NCBI RefSeq assembly: GCF_027594425.1
Contig: NZ_CP115159.1
Location: forward strand, 674,001-738,000
Source: Zunongwangia sp. HGR-M22
Lineage (GTDB): Bacteria; Bacteroidota; Bacteroidia; Flavobacteriales; Flavobacteriaceae
DNA length: 64,000 nucleotides
Reading direction: 5' to 3'
Under the pieces are notes generated by a model, which saw only the letters and a list, made by a program, of their open reading frames with translations, searched no databases and was not told where the DNA came from. Below are positions 18,921-28,177 of the stretch, piece by piece. Made by a program: the position numbers and the translations under genes. The stretch's first letter is position 1; each line of letters begins with the position of its first letter.

Positions 18921-21908
18921 ATGCAGAATAAAGGACTTATTAAAGTTTTTGCAATTTTATTTGGTTTAGTATGTATCTACCAATTATCATTTACATACCT
19001 AACTAATAGTGTTGAAAGTGAAGCAGAAGAATTTGCTGCACGAAAAATTGACGAGAGCAGAGAGAATTATTCAGATTTAAGAGATCAGGCAGAACAAGAT
19101 TATCTAGATTCCATTGGGAATAATGAAATCATTGCCGGGATAACTTATAATGCTGCTAAGGATAAAGAATTAAACAAAGGTTTAGATCTTAAAGGAGGAA
19201 TTAATGTTATTCTTCAAATCTCTGTTGAAGATATTATTAGAGGTTTAGCAAATGATTCTGATGATCCTGCTTTTAATAAAGCACTTGTCGAAGCTAGAGA
19301 AGCTTCTGTAACTAGTCAGGATGATTATATTGATATTTTCTTCGAAAAATTTGATGCTATTCCTGATGCTCAATTAGCTTCTCCAGATATTTTTGCTAAT
19401 AAGACTTTAAGTGACGACGTTACTTACGATATGTCTAACGATGAGGTTAAGCCGATCGTAAGACAAAAAGTAGATGAGTCTATTACTTCAGCTTTTGAAG
19501 TATTGCGTAAGCGTATCGATAAATTTGGTGTTACTCAACCAAACATTCAACGTTTAGGGAATTCAGGAAGAATTTTAGTAGAACTTCCAGGAGCTAAAGA
19601 CGTAAACCGAATTCAGAATTTATTGCAAAGTACTGCTCAGTTAGAGTTCTGGCACGTATTTAAAAATAACGAATTTGGTCCTTTCCTTGCTCAAGCGAAT
19701 CAAGTTTTAAAAGGTATTGTTTCAGAAGAAGAGGAAGCAGCTAATGTTGCTGATTCAACTTCTCAGGAAAATAGTGATATAGATGATTTATTGGCAGATG
19801 CAGAAGATAGTACTGCTGTACAATCTAATAATCCATTATTCGATTTAATTATTGGGCCAGGAGCACAAGGAGGTCCTGTATTAGCATACTTTAATGTACA
19901 GGATACCGCTAAAGTAAATACTTACTTAAGTATGCCTCAGGTAAGAAATCTTCTTCCTGCGGAACAACGTTATGCGAGATTTGTTTGGGGCGTGGCAGAC
20001 GATGATACTAATGCAACAGGTTTATATGCATTAAAATCGAATAGAGATAACCAACCACCGTTAAGTGGTAGTGTAATTACAGATGCACAGCAAACCTACG
20101 ATCAGGTTGGTCGTGTAGCAGTGTCTATGCAAATGGATGGAACTGGAGCTAAGATCTGGGAAGAGATGACAGGTTATGCTTCAAACAACCAAACACAAAT
20201 CGCTATTGTTTTAGATGATATAGTGTATTCTGCACCGGGAGTTTCTACCGGAGCAATTTCGGGAGGACGAAGTGAAATCACCGGAGATTTTGGTATTGAA
20301 GAAGGAAAAGATTTAGCGAATGTTCTTAGAGCTGGTAAACTACCTGCTTCTGCAGATATTATTCAAAGTGAAATTGTTGGGCCATCTCTAGGTCAGGAAG
20401 CTATTGATAGTGGTATGCTTTCTTTCGCAATTGCTTTGGTATTAGTATTAGTTTGGATGATTTTCTATTATGGAAAAGCTGGAGTTTTTGCTGATATCGC
20501 CCTTATCGTAAACATCTTGTTTATTTTCGGAATATTAGCTGGATTAGGTGCTGTTCTTACATTGCCTGGTATTGCTGGTATTGTTCTTACCATAGGTATG
20601 TCGGTTGATGCCAACGTGCTGATCTTTGAACGTATCAAAGAAGAATTAGCGAAAGGAAAATCTCAAGCGGAATCTATTAAAGATGGATTTAGTAATGCAT
20701 TATCTTCAATCTTAGATGCAAACATTACAACTGGTCTTACAGGATTTATATTATTGATTTTAGGTACCGGTCCAATTAAAGGATTTGCTACAACTTTATT
20801 AATTGGTATTGCAACATCATTATTCACGGCAATATTCATTACTCGTTTGTTTATTGATGGTTACGGCAAGAATGGTAAATCACTAGAATTTGCTACCGGA
20901 ATTACTAAAAACTTATTTAAAGGAATGAATAGTGACTTCTTAGGGAAAAGGAAGATTGCTTATATCATTTCAGGAATATTAATTGTAATAAGTCTTGGAT
21001 CTTTACTTACACAAGGTTTAAATTATGGAGTAGATTTTGTTGGAGGTCGTACATATACAGTAAGGTTCGATCAAGATGTGAGTCCTACTGAAGTGCAAAA
21101 TGTGCTAGTTGAAAAATTTGGTAATGCAGAAGCAAAAACTTTTGGACCAAATAATCAATTGAAAATTACAACAAATTACAAAGTTGAAAATGAAGGTACT
21201 GAAGTAGATCTGGAAATTCAAGAAGGTCTTTTTGAAAGTCTTAAACCATACTTGCCAGCTGATACTACCGAGGAGGAATTTATCAATGGTTCTTCAGATA
21301 AAACAGTTGGTATTATGGAATCTATGAAAGTAGGTCCTACAATCGCCGATGATATTAAGACGGCTTCTTTCTGGGCTGTTTTAGGTTCGCTAATAGTAGT
21401 ATTCCTTTATATTCTATTAAGGTTTAGAAAATGGCAATTTAGTTTAGGAGCTGTTGCAGCAGTTTTCCATGATGTTTTGATCGTTCTTGGTGTATTCTCA
21501 TTGTTATACAAGTTTATGCCTTTCAGCATGGAAATCAATCAGGCCTTTATCGCTGCAATTTTAACTGTAATTGGTTATTCGCTGAACGATACCGTAGTTG
21601 TTTTCGATAGAATTAGAGAATTTGTGAACGAGCATAATACTTGGAAGCTTGGTAAAACGGTAAATGCAGCTTTAAACAGTACATTAAGCCGTACATTAAA
21701 TACCTCTTTAACAACATTAGTAGTATTGCTTGCAATATTTATTTTTGGAGGAGAAAGTATTAGAGGCTTTATGTTTGCACTTATCGTTGGTGTTGTAGTT
21801 GGTACATATTCTTCATTATTTATAGCTACACCAGTTATGTTTGATAGTGTAAAAAAGAAATCTTCTATACAAGATAAAAAAGAAGTAGAAGAAGAGACCG
21901 TGGCTTAA
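18921..21908 (+). CDS. secDF: SecDF, fused protein translocase subunits SecD and SecF
   Basis: RND-superfamily membrane protein that uses the proton gradient to help complete Sec export. 995 aa: SecD half (1-about 660) with an N-terminal membrane helix, GLDLKGGINVILQ, a periplasmic P1 domain, and the membrane block starting QEAIDSGMLSF, GMSVDANVLIFERIKEE; SecF half (about 665-995) with LNYGVDFVGGRTY and IGYSLNDTVVVFDRIRE. The fusion is standard in Bacteroidota. An acidic insert at about 275-300 lies in the periplasmic part. Own promoter and terminator. Confidence 0.95.
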   Translation: MQNKGLIKVFAILFGLVCIYQLSFTYLTNSVESEAEEFAARKIDESRENYSDLRDQAEQDYLDSIGNNEIIAGITYNAAKDKELNKGLDLKGGINVILQISVEDIIRGLANDSDDPAFNKALVEAREASVTSQDDYIDIFFEKFDAIPDAQLASPDIFANKTLSDDVTYDMSNDEVKPIVRQKVDESITSAFEVLRKRIDKFGVTQPNIQRLGNSGRILVELPGAKDVNRIQNLLQSTAQLEFWHVFKNNEFGPFLAQANQVLKGIVSEEEEAANVADSTSQENSDIDDLLADAEDSTAVQSNNPLFDLIIGPGAQGGPVLAYFNVQDTAKVNTYLSMPQVRNLLPAEQRYARFVWGVADDDTNATGLYALKSNRDNQPPLSGSVITDAQQTYDQVGRVAVSMQMDGTGAKIWEEMTGYASNNQTQIAIVLDDIVYSAPGVSTGAISGGRSEITGDFGIEEGKDLANVLRAGKLPASADIIQSEIVGPSLGQEAIDSGMLSFAIALVLVLVWMIFYYGKAGVFADIALIVNILFIFGILAGLGAVLTLPGIAGIVLTIGMSVDANVLIFERIKEELAKGKSQAESIKDGFSNALSSILDANITTGLTGFILLILGTGPIKGFATTLLIGIATSLFTAIFITRLFIDGYGKNGKSLEFATGITKNLFKGMNSDFLGKRKIAYIISGILIVISLGSLLTQGLNYGVDFVGGRTYTVRFDQDVSPTEVQNVLVEKFGNAEAKTFGPNNQLKITTNYKVENEGTEVDLEIQEGLFESLKPYLPADTTEEEFINGSSDKTVGIMESMKVGPTIADDIKTASFWAVLGSLIVVFLYILLRFRKWQFSLGAVAAVFHDVLIVLGVFSLLYKFMPFSMEINQAFIAAILTVIGYSLNDTVVVFDRIREFVNEHNTWKLGKTVNAALNSTLSRTLNTSLTTLVVLLAIFIFGGESIRGFMFALIVGVVVGTYSSLFIATPVMFDSVKKKSSIQDKKEVEEETVA

Positions 21909-21937
21909 GCAGCTAAGCTAAGTTTCTTTTGTAAGAA

Positions 21938-21972
21938 TAAAAAAATCCCCACATAGGTGGGGATTTTTTATT
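21938..21972 (+). terminator. Terminator after secDF
   Basis: AAAAATCCCCAC / GTGGGGATTTTT with loop ATAG, then a T run. Confidence 0.88.
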
Positions 21973-22271
21973 TATTATTGAAATCAATATCGATAGTTTT
22001 CTGGTGTTAAGACGTGTTTCTAATAACCCGAATATTTAGTTCGATAATTCTGAATTGTTTTTAGCCTGAAGTGAGGGCAAGCGATTAAATCAAGAATCCA
22101 ATTTCTAGAAGTTTATTTTAGAATAGATGGAGGTAATTATCCTTTAATGAATTCTGCGTTTTTAAATCAATAGAGAACTTCTAAAGGGATTCAAATATGG
22201 CTTCTTGTGATGGTTCAGAAATTTAGAGAAGTGCTGTTTTATTTCAAATTAAGGAGGAAAAAGAAGTATTC
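21973..22271. other. Gap without a recognisable gene
   Basis: About 300 bases between the secDF terminator and the DUF192 gene. Stops in all frames; no tRNA, strong palindrome or clear promoter was seen. Could be a decayed gene, but nothing supports a specific origin. Confidence 0.4.
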
Positions 22272-22757
22272 TTAATCTTGCTGAACACTAAATCTATCAC
22301 CTTTATTGAGGTCCCATCTTTCTGAAGATCCTGCATTTATTTCAAGGATAAACTGAGCTGGTTCTTGGGATGGTAAAGAAGTTTCATCTAAAGGTTTTGC
22401 GTCTTTCTGGAAGCTTACTATAGTGCTGTCTGAATTAAAGAAAACCAAATCCAATGGAATGTAAGTGTTTTTCATATAAAAGCTTCTAGGAGCAGCGCTG
22501 GGATAGACAAAGAGCATACCATGGTTTTCCTTCAGGGATTCTCTATACATTAAACCTGTAGCTCTAGTATAATTGTCGTTTGCAATTTCTATATCTAGCA
22601 TTTTCAGTGTATCACCTGAAGTCTTTATTAGATATAATTCTGCATCTTTTCGAAATTCAATTTCTTCGGTTTCTACTGTCTTTCCTTCATCATTTTTACA
22701 GGATGTAAAAATAATTGCGAAACCTATAATACTTATATTAAAGAATTTTTTAATCAC
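22272..22757 (-). CDS. DUF192 family lipoprotein
   Basis: 161 aa. Lipoprotein signal with Cys20 (FTSCKNDEG), then the DUF192 core: ELYLIKTSGDTLKMLDIEIAND, RATGLMYRESLKENHGMLFVYP, SFYMKNTYIPLDLVFFNSDSTIVSF and a final FILEINAGSSERWDLNKGD. DUF192 proteins are small exported beta proteins of unknown role. It begins 3 bases after the lgt stop on the same strand, so it is probably co-transcribed with lgt, the enzyme that would lipidate it. Confidence 0.88.
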   Translation of the reverse strand: MIKKFFNISIIGFAIIFTSCKNDEGKTVETEEIEFRKDAELYLIKTSGDTLKMLDIEIANDNYTRATGLMYRESLKENHGMLFVYPSAAPRSFYMKNTYIPLDLVFFNSDSTIVSFQKDAKPLDETSLPSQEPAQFILEINAGSSERWDLNKGDRFSVQQD

Positions 22758-22759
22758 AA

Positions 22760-23584
22760 TTAAATGCTTTCAGGTTTGTTTTGCGGGCGATACATAAAAT
22801 ATAAGCCAGCGATAATAAATGGGATACTAAGCCACTGTCCTGTATTTAAAAGCCATGTGGCTCTTTCTTCTACTTGTGGTTCTTTAACGAATTCTACAAA
22901 AAATCTAACTGTCCAAAGTAAGACTAAGAAAAGTCCGAAAATATAGCCAATCTTAAATCTTTTATTGGTCTTCCAATAAAGAAAATACAATAAAAGAAAG
23001 ACAAGTAAATAACAAAAACTTTCATAAAGCTGTGCGGGATGGCGCGGAAATGTTTCTCCTAAGTTCTGGAAGATTATGCCGTAATCGCTGTTAGTTGGTT
23101 TACCGATGATTTCAGAATTCATGAAATTCCCGATTCTAACGAATATACCGCCACATGCAACAGGGATAACTATTCTGTCTAGAATCCACAATACCGGTTT
23201 ATTTAATACTCTTTTGCGGTATAAATACATCGCTGTAATGATTCCTATTGCGGCACCATGGCTTGCCAATCCTCTAAAGCCAGTAAATTGAAATTCAGGT
23301 TCAAATTTTACCGGTAAGAAAATTTCTAGAAGGTGATGCTGAAAATAATCCCAATCATAAAATAAGACATGCCCAAGTCTCGCGCCTATTAAAGTAGCAA
23401 GTACTGTATAGATAAATAGAGAGTCTAATTTCTCTATTTCTATGCCCTCTCTGGTGTATATCGCCTTCATAATATACCAACCTAAACCAAAGGCAATAAG
23501 AAACATTAAACTGTAGTAGTGTATAGTGAGAATTCCTAAATCTATCCCTTCAGAAGGGCTCCATCTAATTGCGTTGACGAGCAT
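22760..23584 (-). CDS. lgt: Lgt, prolipoprotein diacylglyceryl transferase
   Basis: Inner-membrane enzyme that transfers diacylglycerol to the lipobox cysteine, the first step of lipoprotein maturation. 274 aa with about seven membrane segments. Signature motifs GFRGLASHGAAIG, VRIGNFMNSEIIG and RHPAQLYESFCYL (Lgt family HPxQLYE) are present, as is a C-terminal segment GQWLSIPFIIAG. Fits a genome rich in lipoproteins: at least eight lipoprotein genes occur in this window. Confidence 0.95.
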   Translation of the reverse strand: MLVNAIRWSPSEGIDLGILTIHYYSLMFLIAFGLGWYIMKAIYTREGIEIEKLDSLFIYTVLATLIGARLGHVLFYDWDYFQHHLLEIFLPVKFEPEFQFTGFRGLASHGAAIGIITAMYLYRKRVLNKPVLWILDRIVIPVACGGIFVRIGNFMNSEIIGKPTNSDYGIIFQNLGETFPRHPAQLYESFCYLLVFLLLYFLYWKTNKRFKIGYIFGLFLVLLWTVRFFVEFVKEPQVEERATWLLNTGQWLSIPFIIAGLYFMYRPQNKPESI

Positions 23585-23678
23585 TATTCTTATTTATCGA
23601 ATTAGCTGTAAATATACATATTTGATAAAACTTCGCCTATAAAAAGCAGTTTAATCAATAATCTGAAAGGTTTTGAAA

Positions 23679-23903
23679 TCAAGGAACAGGATCGTAACCG
23701 CTACCTCCCCAAGGATTACAACTTATAATACGCTTTATTGCTAGCCATCCTCCTTTAAATAAACCATGTTTTTTTAAAGCCTCTATAGTATAAGTAGAGC
23801 ATGTAGGAGAATACCTGCAGGTTGCAGGAGTTAAAGGAGAAATAAAATTTTGGTAGCATTTAACCAAAATAATAAATGGATAAATAAGCATTTTTCTAAG
23901 CAT
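23679..23903 (-). CDS. yidD: YidD, membrane protein insertion efficiency factor
   Basis: Small (74 aa) membrane-associated protein that assists YidC-dependent insertion. Hallmarks are [30 protein letters not shown] and [23 protein letters not shown], both highly conserved in the family. Lies between cysS and lgt on the same strand; 24 bases separate it from cysS. Confidence 0.95.
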   Translation of the reverse strand: MLRKMLIYPFIILVKCYQNFISPLTPATCRYSPTCSTYTIEALKKHGLFKGGWLAIKRIISCNPWGGSGYDPVP

Positions 23904-23927
23904 AGTTATCCATTTATTATTTCGTTT

Positions 23928-25412
23928 TTACTGAATAGAAAATGTAGTACCGTCTTTTCCATCTTTCAGCTGAATCCCAAGTTCCTGTAATTCATCGCGA
24001 ATTTTATCGCTTGTTGCAAAATCTCTGTTATTTCTTGCTTCAGCTCTTAGTTTGATAAGTAATTCAACGGTTCCTGAAAGTTTATCAGAATCGTCATCTA
24101 GATTTGTGTCACCATCACGTAATCCTAGAATGTTAAACAAGAAGTCGTGTAATGCCTTCTTAAGTTCTAATTTATCTTCAGAAGAAATTTTTAAGGTTTC
24201 CTCTTTGATGGCGTTGATAGACTTTACAGCATCAAATAATCTGGCAATTAAAATTGGGCTGTTAAAATCATCGTTCATGGCATCATAGCAGGACTGCTTC
24301 CATTCTGATAAATTGAAAGTGCTTTCTTTAGCTTCCGGAAGCTCATCTATAGATGCATAGGCATCCAATAATCTATTAAAGCCTTTTTCACTGGCGCTTA
24401 AAGCTTCTTTTGAAAAATCTAGAATACTTCTGTAGTGTGCTTGAAGCATAAAAAACCTAGCAACATTAGGAGAAAAAGCTTTCCCAATTACTTCGTTTTG
24501 GCCGCTAAAAAGCTCTTCAGGAAGAATGTTGTTTCCTGTGCTTTTAGCCATTTTTTTACCGTTTAAAGTAAGCATGTTAGCGTGCATCCAGTAATTTACC
24601 GGGTCTTTACCGCATGCAGCTTCTCCTTGGGCGATTTCACACTCGTGATGCGGGAATTTAAGATCCATTCCGCCACCATGAATATCAAATTTTTCTCCAA
24701 GATATTTGGTGCTCATTACAGTACACTCTAAATGCCATCCAGGAAAACCATCACTCCAAGGCGAAGGCCATCTCATGATATGTTGTGGTTCAGCTTTTTT
24801 CCAAAGAGCAAAATCCTGCGGACTTTTTTTATCACTCTGTGCAGCAAGTTCACGTGTGTTGGCAATCATATCTTCAATTGCTCTACCACTTAATTTGCCG
24901 TAATGTTTCTCTTCGTTATATTTTAAAACATCAAAGTAAACCGATCCATTTGCTTCGTAAGCATAGCCATTATCGATAATGGTTTTAATAATCTCGATCT
25001 GCTCCACGATGTGGCCCGTAGCAGTTGGCTCTATGCTTGGCGGTAAATTGTTGAATTTTTCAAGAATATTATGGAAATCTACGGTATATTTCTGTACCAC
25101 TTCCATAGGTTCTATTTGCTCTAATCTTGCTTTTTTAGCGATACGATCTTCACCAGTTTCGGCATCATTTTCTAAATGACCGGCATCGGTAATGTTACGA
25201 ACATATCTAACTTTATATCCTAAATGTTTTAGATATCTAAAAACCAGATCAAAAGATATAAAAGTGCGGCAATTCCCAAGGTGAACATTGCTATAGACGG
25301 TAGGCCCGCATACATACATGCCTACGTGACTATCGTTTATGGGTTTAAATACTTCTTTTTCTCCAGAAATTGTGTTGTAAATTCGTAGTTGTTGATATTC
25401 GAAAAGCGCCAT
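23928..25412 (-). CDS. cysS: CysS, cysteinyl-tRNA synthetase
   Basis: Class I synthetase. 494 aa. [20 protein letters not shown] carries the zinc cysteine (35) and a HIGH-box variant HLGN (44-47). Other zinc ligands are in WHLECTVMS and [10 protein letters not shown]; the KMSKS box is KMAKSTGN. C-terminal DALR-like helical domain follows. Begins 31 bases after folE on the same strand, with no separate promoter seen. Confidence 0.96.
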   Translation of the reverse strand: MALFEYQQLRIYNTISGEKEVFKPINDSHVGMYVCGPTVYSNVHLGNCRTFISFDLVFRYLKHLGYKVRYVRNITDAGHLENDAETGEDRIAKKARLEQIEPMEVVQKYTVDFHNILEKFNNLPPSIEPTATGHIVEQIEIIKTIIDNGYAYEANGSVYFDVLKYNEEKHYGKLSGRAIEDMIANTRELAAQSDKKSPQDFALWKKAEPQHIMRWPSPWSDGFPGWHLECTVMSTKYLGEKFDIHGGGMDLKFPHHECEIAQGEAACGKDPVNYWMHANMLTLNGKKMAKSTGNNILPEELFSGQNEVIGKAFSPNVARFFMLQAHYRSILDFSKEALSASEKGFNRLLDAYASIDELPEAKESTFNLSEWKQSCYDAMNDDFNSPILIARLFDAVKSINAIKEETLKISSEDKLELKKALHDFLFNILGLRDGDTNLDDDSDKLSGTVELLIKLRAEARNNRDFATSDKIRDELQELGIQLKDGKDGTTFSIQ

Positions 25413-25443
25413 ATTAAAGCGTTGTTTAAAAAAAGCAAATTAA

Positions 25444-26121
25444 TTAAAATGTAGTATCCAGCTTAATGTAATCAAGAAATTCTCTACGAACTTCTTTTTT
25501 CTTAAAAGCTCCGCCAAATTCACTGGTAACGGTACTACTTTCAATATCTCTAATTCCTCTGCTGTTTACACAAAGGTGTTTTGCATCTATAACACAAGCA
25601 ACATCATCGGTTTCTAAAACCTTTTGTAGTTCTTGTACGATCTGCATCGTTAAACGTTCTTGTACCTGTGGTCTTTTAGCAAAATAATCTACAATTCGAT
25701 TCATTTTGGATAGACCTACTACAGTACCGTTAGATATATAAGCAACATGGGCTTTACCTACGATTGGTAGAAGGTGGTGTTCGCAGGTTGAGTAAACGGT
25801 GATATTTTTCTCAACAAGCATTTCTCCGTATTTGTATTTGTTATCGAAGACAGAGGCTTTAGGTTTTCTTTTTGGATCCAATCCAGAAAAAATCTCATTC
25901 ACAAACATCTTCGCTACTCGTTGTGGAGTTCCTTTAAGGCTGTCGTCACTAAGATCTAATCCCAAAGTGTGCATTATATGCTCTACATCTTCTCTTATTA
26001 GTGCAATTTTATCGGTGTCACTAACTTCAAAAGCATCTTTTCTTATTGGAGTATCTGCACTACTTCCGGCGTGTGCATCACCCATTTCTTCAATTTCATT
26101 CAAAACTTTGTCTATTTTCAT
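25444..26121 (-). CDS. folE: FolE, GTP cyclohydrolase I
   Basis: Converts GTP to 7,8-dihydroneopterin triphosphate, the entry to folate and also to queuosine via QueD/QueE. 225 aa. Zinc and catalytic residues in STCEHHLLPIVGKAHVAYI, then GLSKMNRIVDYFAKRPQVQERLT and the second zinc Cys in IDAKHLCVNSRGI. The first 35 residues are a variable extension. Own promoter upstream (26163-26196). Confidence 0.95.
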   Translation of the reverse strand: MKIDKVLNEIEEMGDAHAGSSADTPIRKDAFEVSDTDKIALIREDVEHIMHTLGLDLSDDSLKGTPQRVAKMFVNEIFSGLDPKRKPKASVFDNKYKYGEMLVEKNITVYSTCEHHLLPIVGKAHVAYISNGTVVGLSKMNRIVDYFAKRPQVQERLTMQIVQELQKVLETDDVACVIDAKHLCVNSRGIRDIESSTVTSEFGGAFKKKEVRREFLDYIKLDTTF

Positions 26122-26162
26122 GCCGTTTTACGCTATGAGTCGTAAAGTATTCATTTAGCTTG

Positions 26163-26196
26163 CAAAGATACACATTTAATAGTCTTTTTAGTCCAA
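26163..26196 (-). promoter_or_regulatory. Promoter of folE (leftward)
   Basis: On the minus strand TTG (26196-26194), 23 bases, TATCTTTG (26170-26163), a perfect TAnnTTTG element. It drives folE and probably cysS. Confidence 0.6.
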
Positions 26197-26246
26197 CTTG
26201 TCTATTTATGCATTTCGCATCGTAAAATTTTATAATTTGCGGGCTA

Positions 26247-28088
26247 ATGTTTTTAGGTACTTTCCAAATAGGTTTTTTGTGTAGCTTGATGCTGTTAAGT
26301 TTAGGGCTTTCTGCTCAGGGTACCAGATGTGATGATATTAAGCCTTTCTGTGCAGGTGAAGATCAACTAGTTTTTCCAAATTCTAATACAGAAATTACAA
26401 ATGTAATAGTAGCCGAAGAAGGTCCCGACTATGGTTGCCTGGAACTTAAAAGATATCCTGCCTGGTTTTATTTACAAATAGAAGATAGCGGTGATCTAGA
26501 ATTTCTAATTACACAGACAGAGAATGCTGATGGTAGTGGAGAGCTACTAGATGTAGATTTTGTGATATGGGGACCCTTCAATAAAAGAGATAATTATTGT
26601 AGTTCTTCTATTCTTTCTGAAGACAACTTAATCGATTGCTCTTATGAAAAAGATGCTATAGAAATAGCTAATATTACAAATGCAAAAGAAGATGAGATTT
26701 ATGTTTTTGCGTTGCTTAATTATAGTACGTTGCCAGGATATATTAGCCTTGAGCAAATTGAAATGAATGAAAATTCAGGCTCTACAGATTGTACCGTTTT
26801 AGATGGTGTTTTAGGACATGATCAGGTTTTATGTAGTAATACGGAAACTATTTTGGATGCAGAAATCGAGGGCGCTTCTGGTTATCAATGGTTTGTTTTT
26901 GATGAAAGCATTGATGATTTTACTGAAATTTCAGGTGAAGCATCATCGAAGTTAAATGTTGCTAAAGACGGCACTTATAAAGTCTTAGTGGAAGATGGGG
27001 ATGGTAATAATGATATTGAGGATGTTGTGAATATCCACTTTTATGATCGACCAAAAATTCAAAAGCCGGCTGAATCTATCGTTGTTTGCCAAAAAGGAAA
27101 TAATGTTGATCTTACGCAAAAAGAGCAAGAACTTTTAGGAAACACTAATTTTACTGAAGGATATGAAATAGAATATTTCGAAACGCAGCAGGATATTGAT
27201 AATGATGAAATGATAGCAAAGCCTTCTCTTTACAAAGCCGAAGTTTCGGAAACAATATTTGTAAGAATAAGAGATCTTTTTACCGGTTGTTATTCTGAGA
27301 TTAGTGAAATTCAGCTAAAAATACTTCAACTTCCACAAATGAAATTTCCAGAAGAAATAGAAATGTGTGTTAATGCCTCTGGGGAATTTCAGGAAGAATT
27401 AGTCTTAGGTTTTGACTATGGTGAAAATTATAATTACACCTGGTTGAATGGAAATGAAGTAATTTCCAATGATTTTGAAATTTCTCTAAATCAACAATCA
27501 ATAAATCCAGAATATAATTTAGTAATCACAGAGGCTACAACGGGGTGCGAAGTTTCCTATTCTACAAAATTAAGATACGTTTCAGAACCTGAATCCATAG
27601 AAATTGAAATATTAAAGGCGAATTTTGGACAAAATTGGAATGTAGAAGTTCAAGCAGAACCATTTTTAGGGCATTCCTCTGAATTCGAATATCGTTTGGA
27701 CAATGGGGTATATACTTCACAAAATGTATTTAATAATATAGAAAAGGGAGTTCATGAAGTTAGCGTAAGAGAAATTGGTGGTTGTGGGAATGTTCTGAAA
27801 GATGAATTTACTGTGATTGGTTTCGATTTTTTCTTTACTCCTAATGGAGATGGAATCAATGATTTTTGGACGGTCACTTCAGATAAGGATTATCGAATAT
27901 TAAATATTAAATTGTTTGATCGCTATGGTAATTTTATTCGTGAAATTGACCCAGAAGGAGAAGGCTGGGATGGATCTTTTAATGGAGAATTATTAGTGCA
28001 GGATGATTATTGGTTTCGGTTAGAATATACAACTCCTTCATCCACTAGCATTAAACATTTTAGTGGTCACTTTACTTTAAAAAGATAG
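26247..28088 (+). CDS. T9SS type B sorting domain protein (exported cargo)
   Basis: 613 aa secreted protein. A signal peptide (about 1-24, ending LSAQ) is followed by a beta-rich cysteine-containing N-terminal region (CDDIKPFCAGEDQLVFPN) that resembles the lectin-like or Ig-like start of gliding-associated proteins, then several PKD/Ig-like segments, and finally a CHU_C/type B sorting domain: FFFTPNGDGINDFWTV, IKLFDRYGNFI, GWDGSFNGE, DDYWFRLEY and FSGHFTLKR. That C-terminal domain directs export by the type 9 secretion system. Specific ligand or function cannot be told. Convergent with the FadL-like gene. Confidence 0.88.
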   Translation: MFLGTFQIGFLCSLMLLSLGLSAQGTRCDDIKPFCAGEDQLVFPNSNTEITNVIVAEEGPDYGCLELKRYPAWFYLQIEDSGDLEFLITQTENADGSGELLDVDFVIWGPFNKRDNYCSSSILSEDNLIDCSYEKDAIEIANITNAKEDEIYVFALLNYSTLPGYISLEQIEMNENSGSTDCTVLDGVLGHDQVLCSNTETILDAEIEGASGYQWFVFDESIDDFTEISGEASSKLNVAKDGTYKVLVEDGDGNNDIEDVVNIHFYDRPKIQKPAESIVVCQKGNNVDLTQKEQELLGNTNFTEGYEIEYFETQQDIDNDEMIAKPSLYKAEVSETIFVRIRDLFTGCYSEISEIQLKILQLPQMKFPEEIEMCVNASGEFQEELVLGFDYGENYNYTWLNGNEVISNDFEISLNQQSINPEYNLVITEATTGCEVSYSTKLRYVSEPESIEIEILKANFGQNWNVEVQAEPFLGHSSEFEYRLDNGVYTSQNVFNNIEKGVHEVSVREIGGCGNVLKDEFTVIGFDFFFTPNGDGINDFWTVTSDKDYRILNIKLFDRYGNFIREIDPEGEGWDGSFNGELLVQDDYWFRLEYTTPSSTSIKHFSGHFTLKR

Positions 28089-28093
28089 TATTA

Positions 28094-28135
28094 AAAAGGC
28101 CTAATAATGTAAAAATAATTATTAGGCTTTTTTAT
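28094..28135. terminator. Terminator between T9SS protein and FadL-like gene
   Basis: GCCTAATAAT / ATTATTAGGC with a 9-base A-rich loop, A run before and T run after; can serve both convergent genes. Confidence 0.82.
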
Positions 28136-28177
28136 AAATCGCAAGATTTACTGTGTTATTAAGATTTTTATATTGAC

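Noticed and set aside
21909-22271. Possible insertion-sequence remnant or lost gene
   Set aside because: No inverted ends, target duplication or transposase-like peptide could be found; left as a plain gap.
25799-26158. 119-aa frame antisense to folE
   Set aside because: Complete folE with all zinc residues is on the other strand; the frame also crosses the folE start and has no family features.
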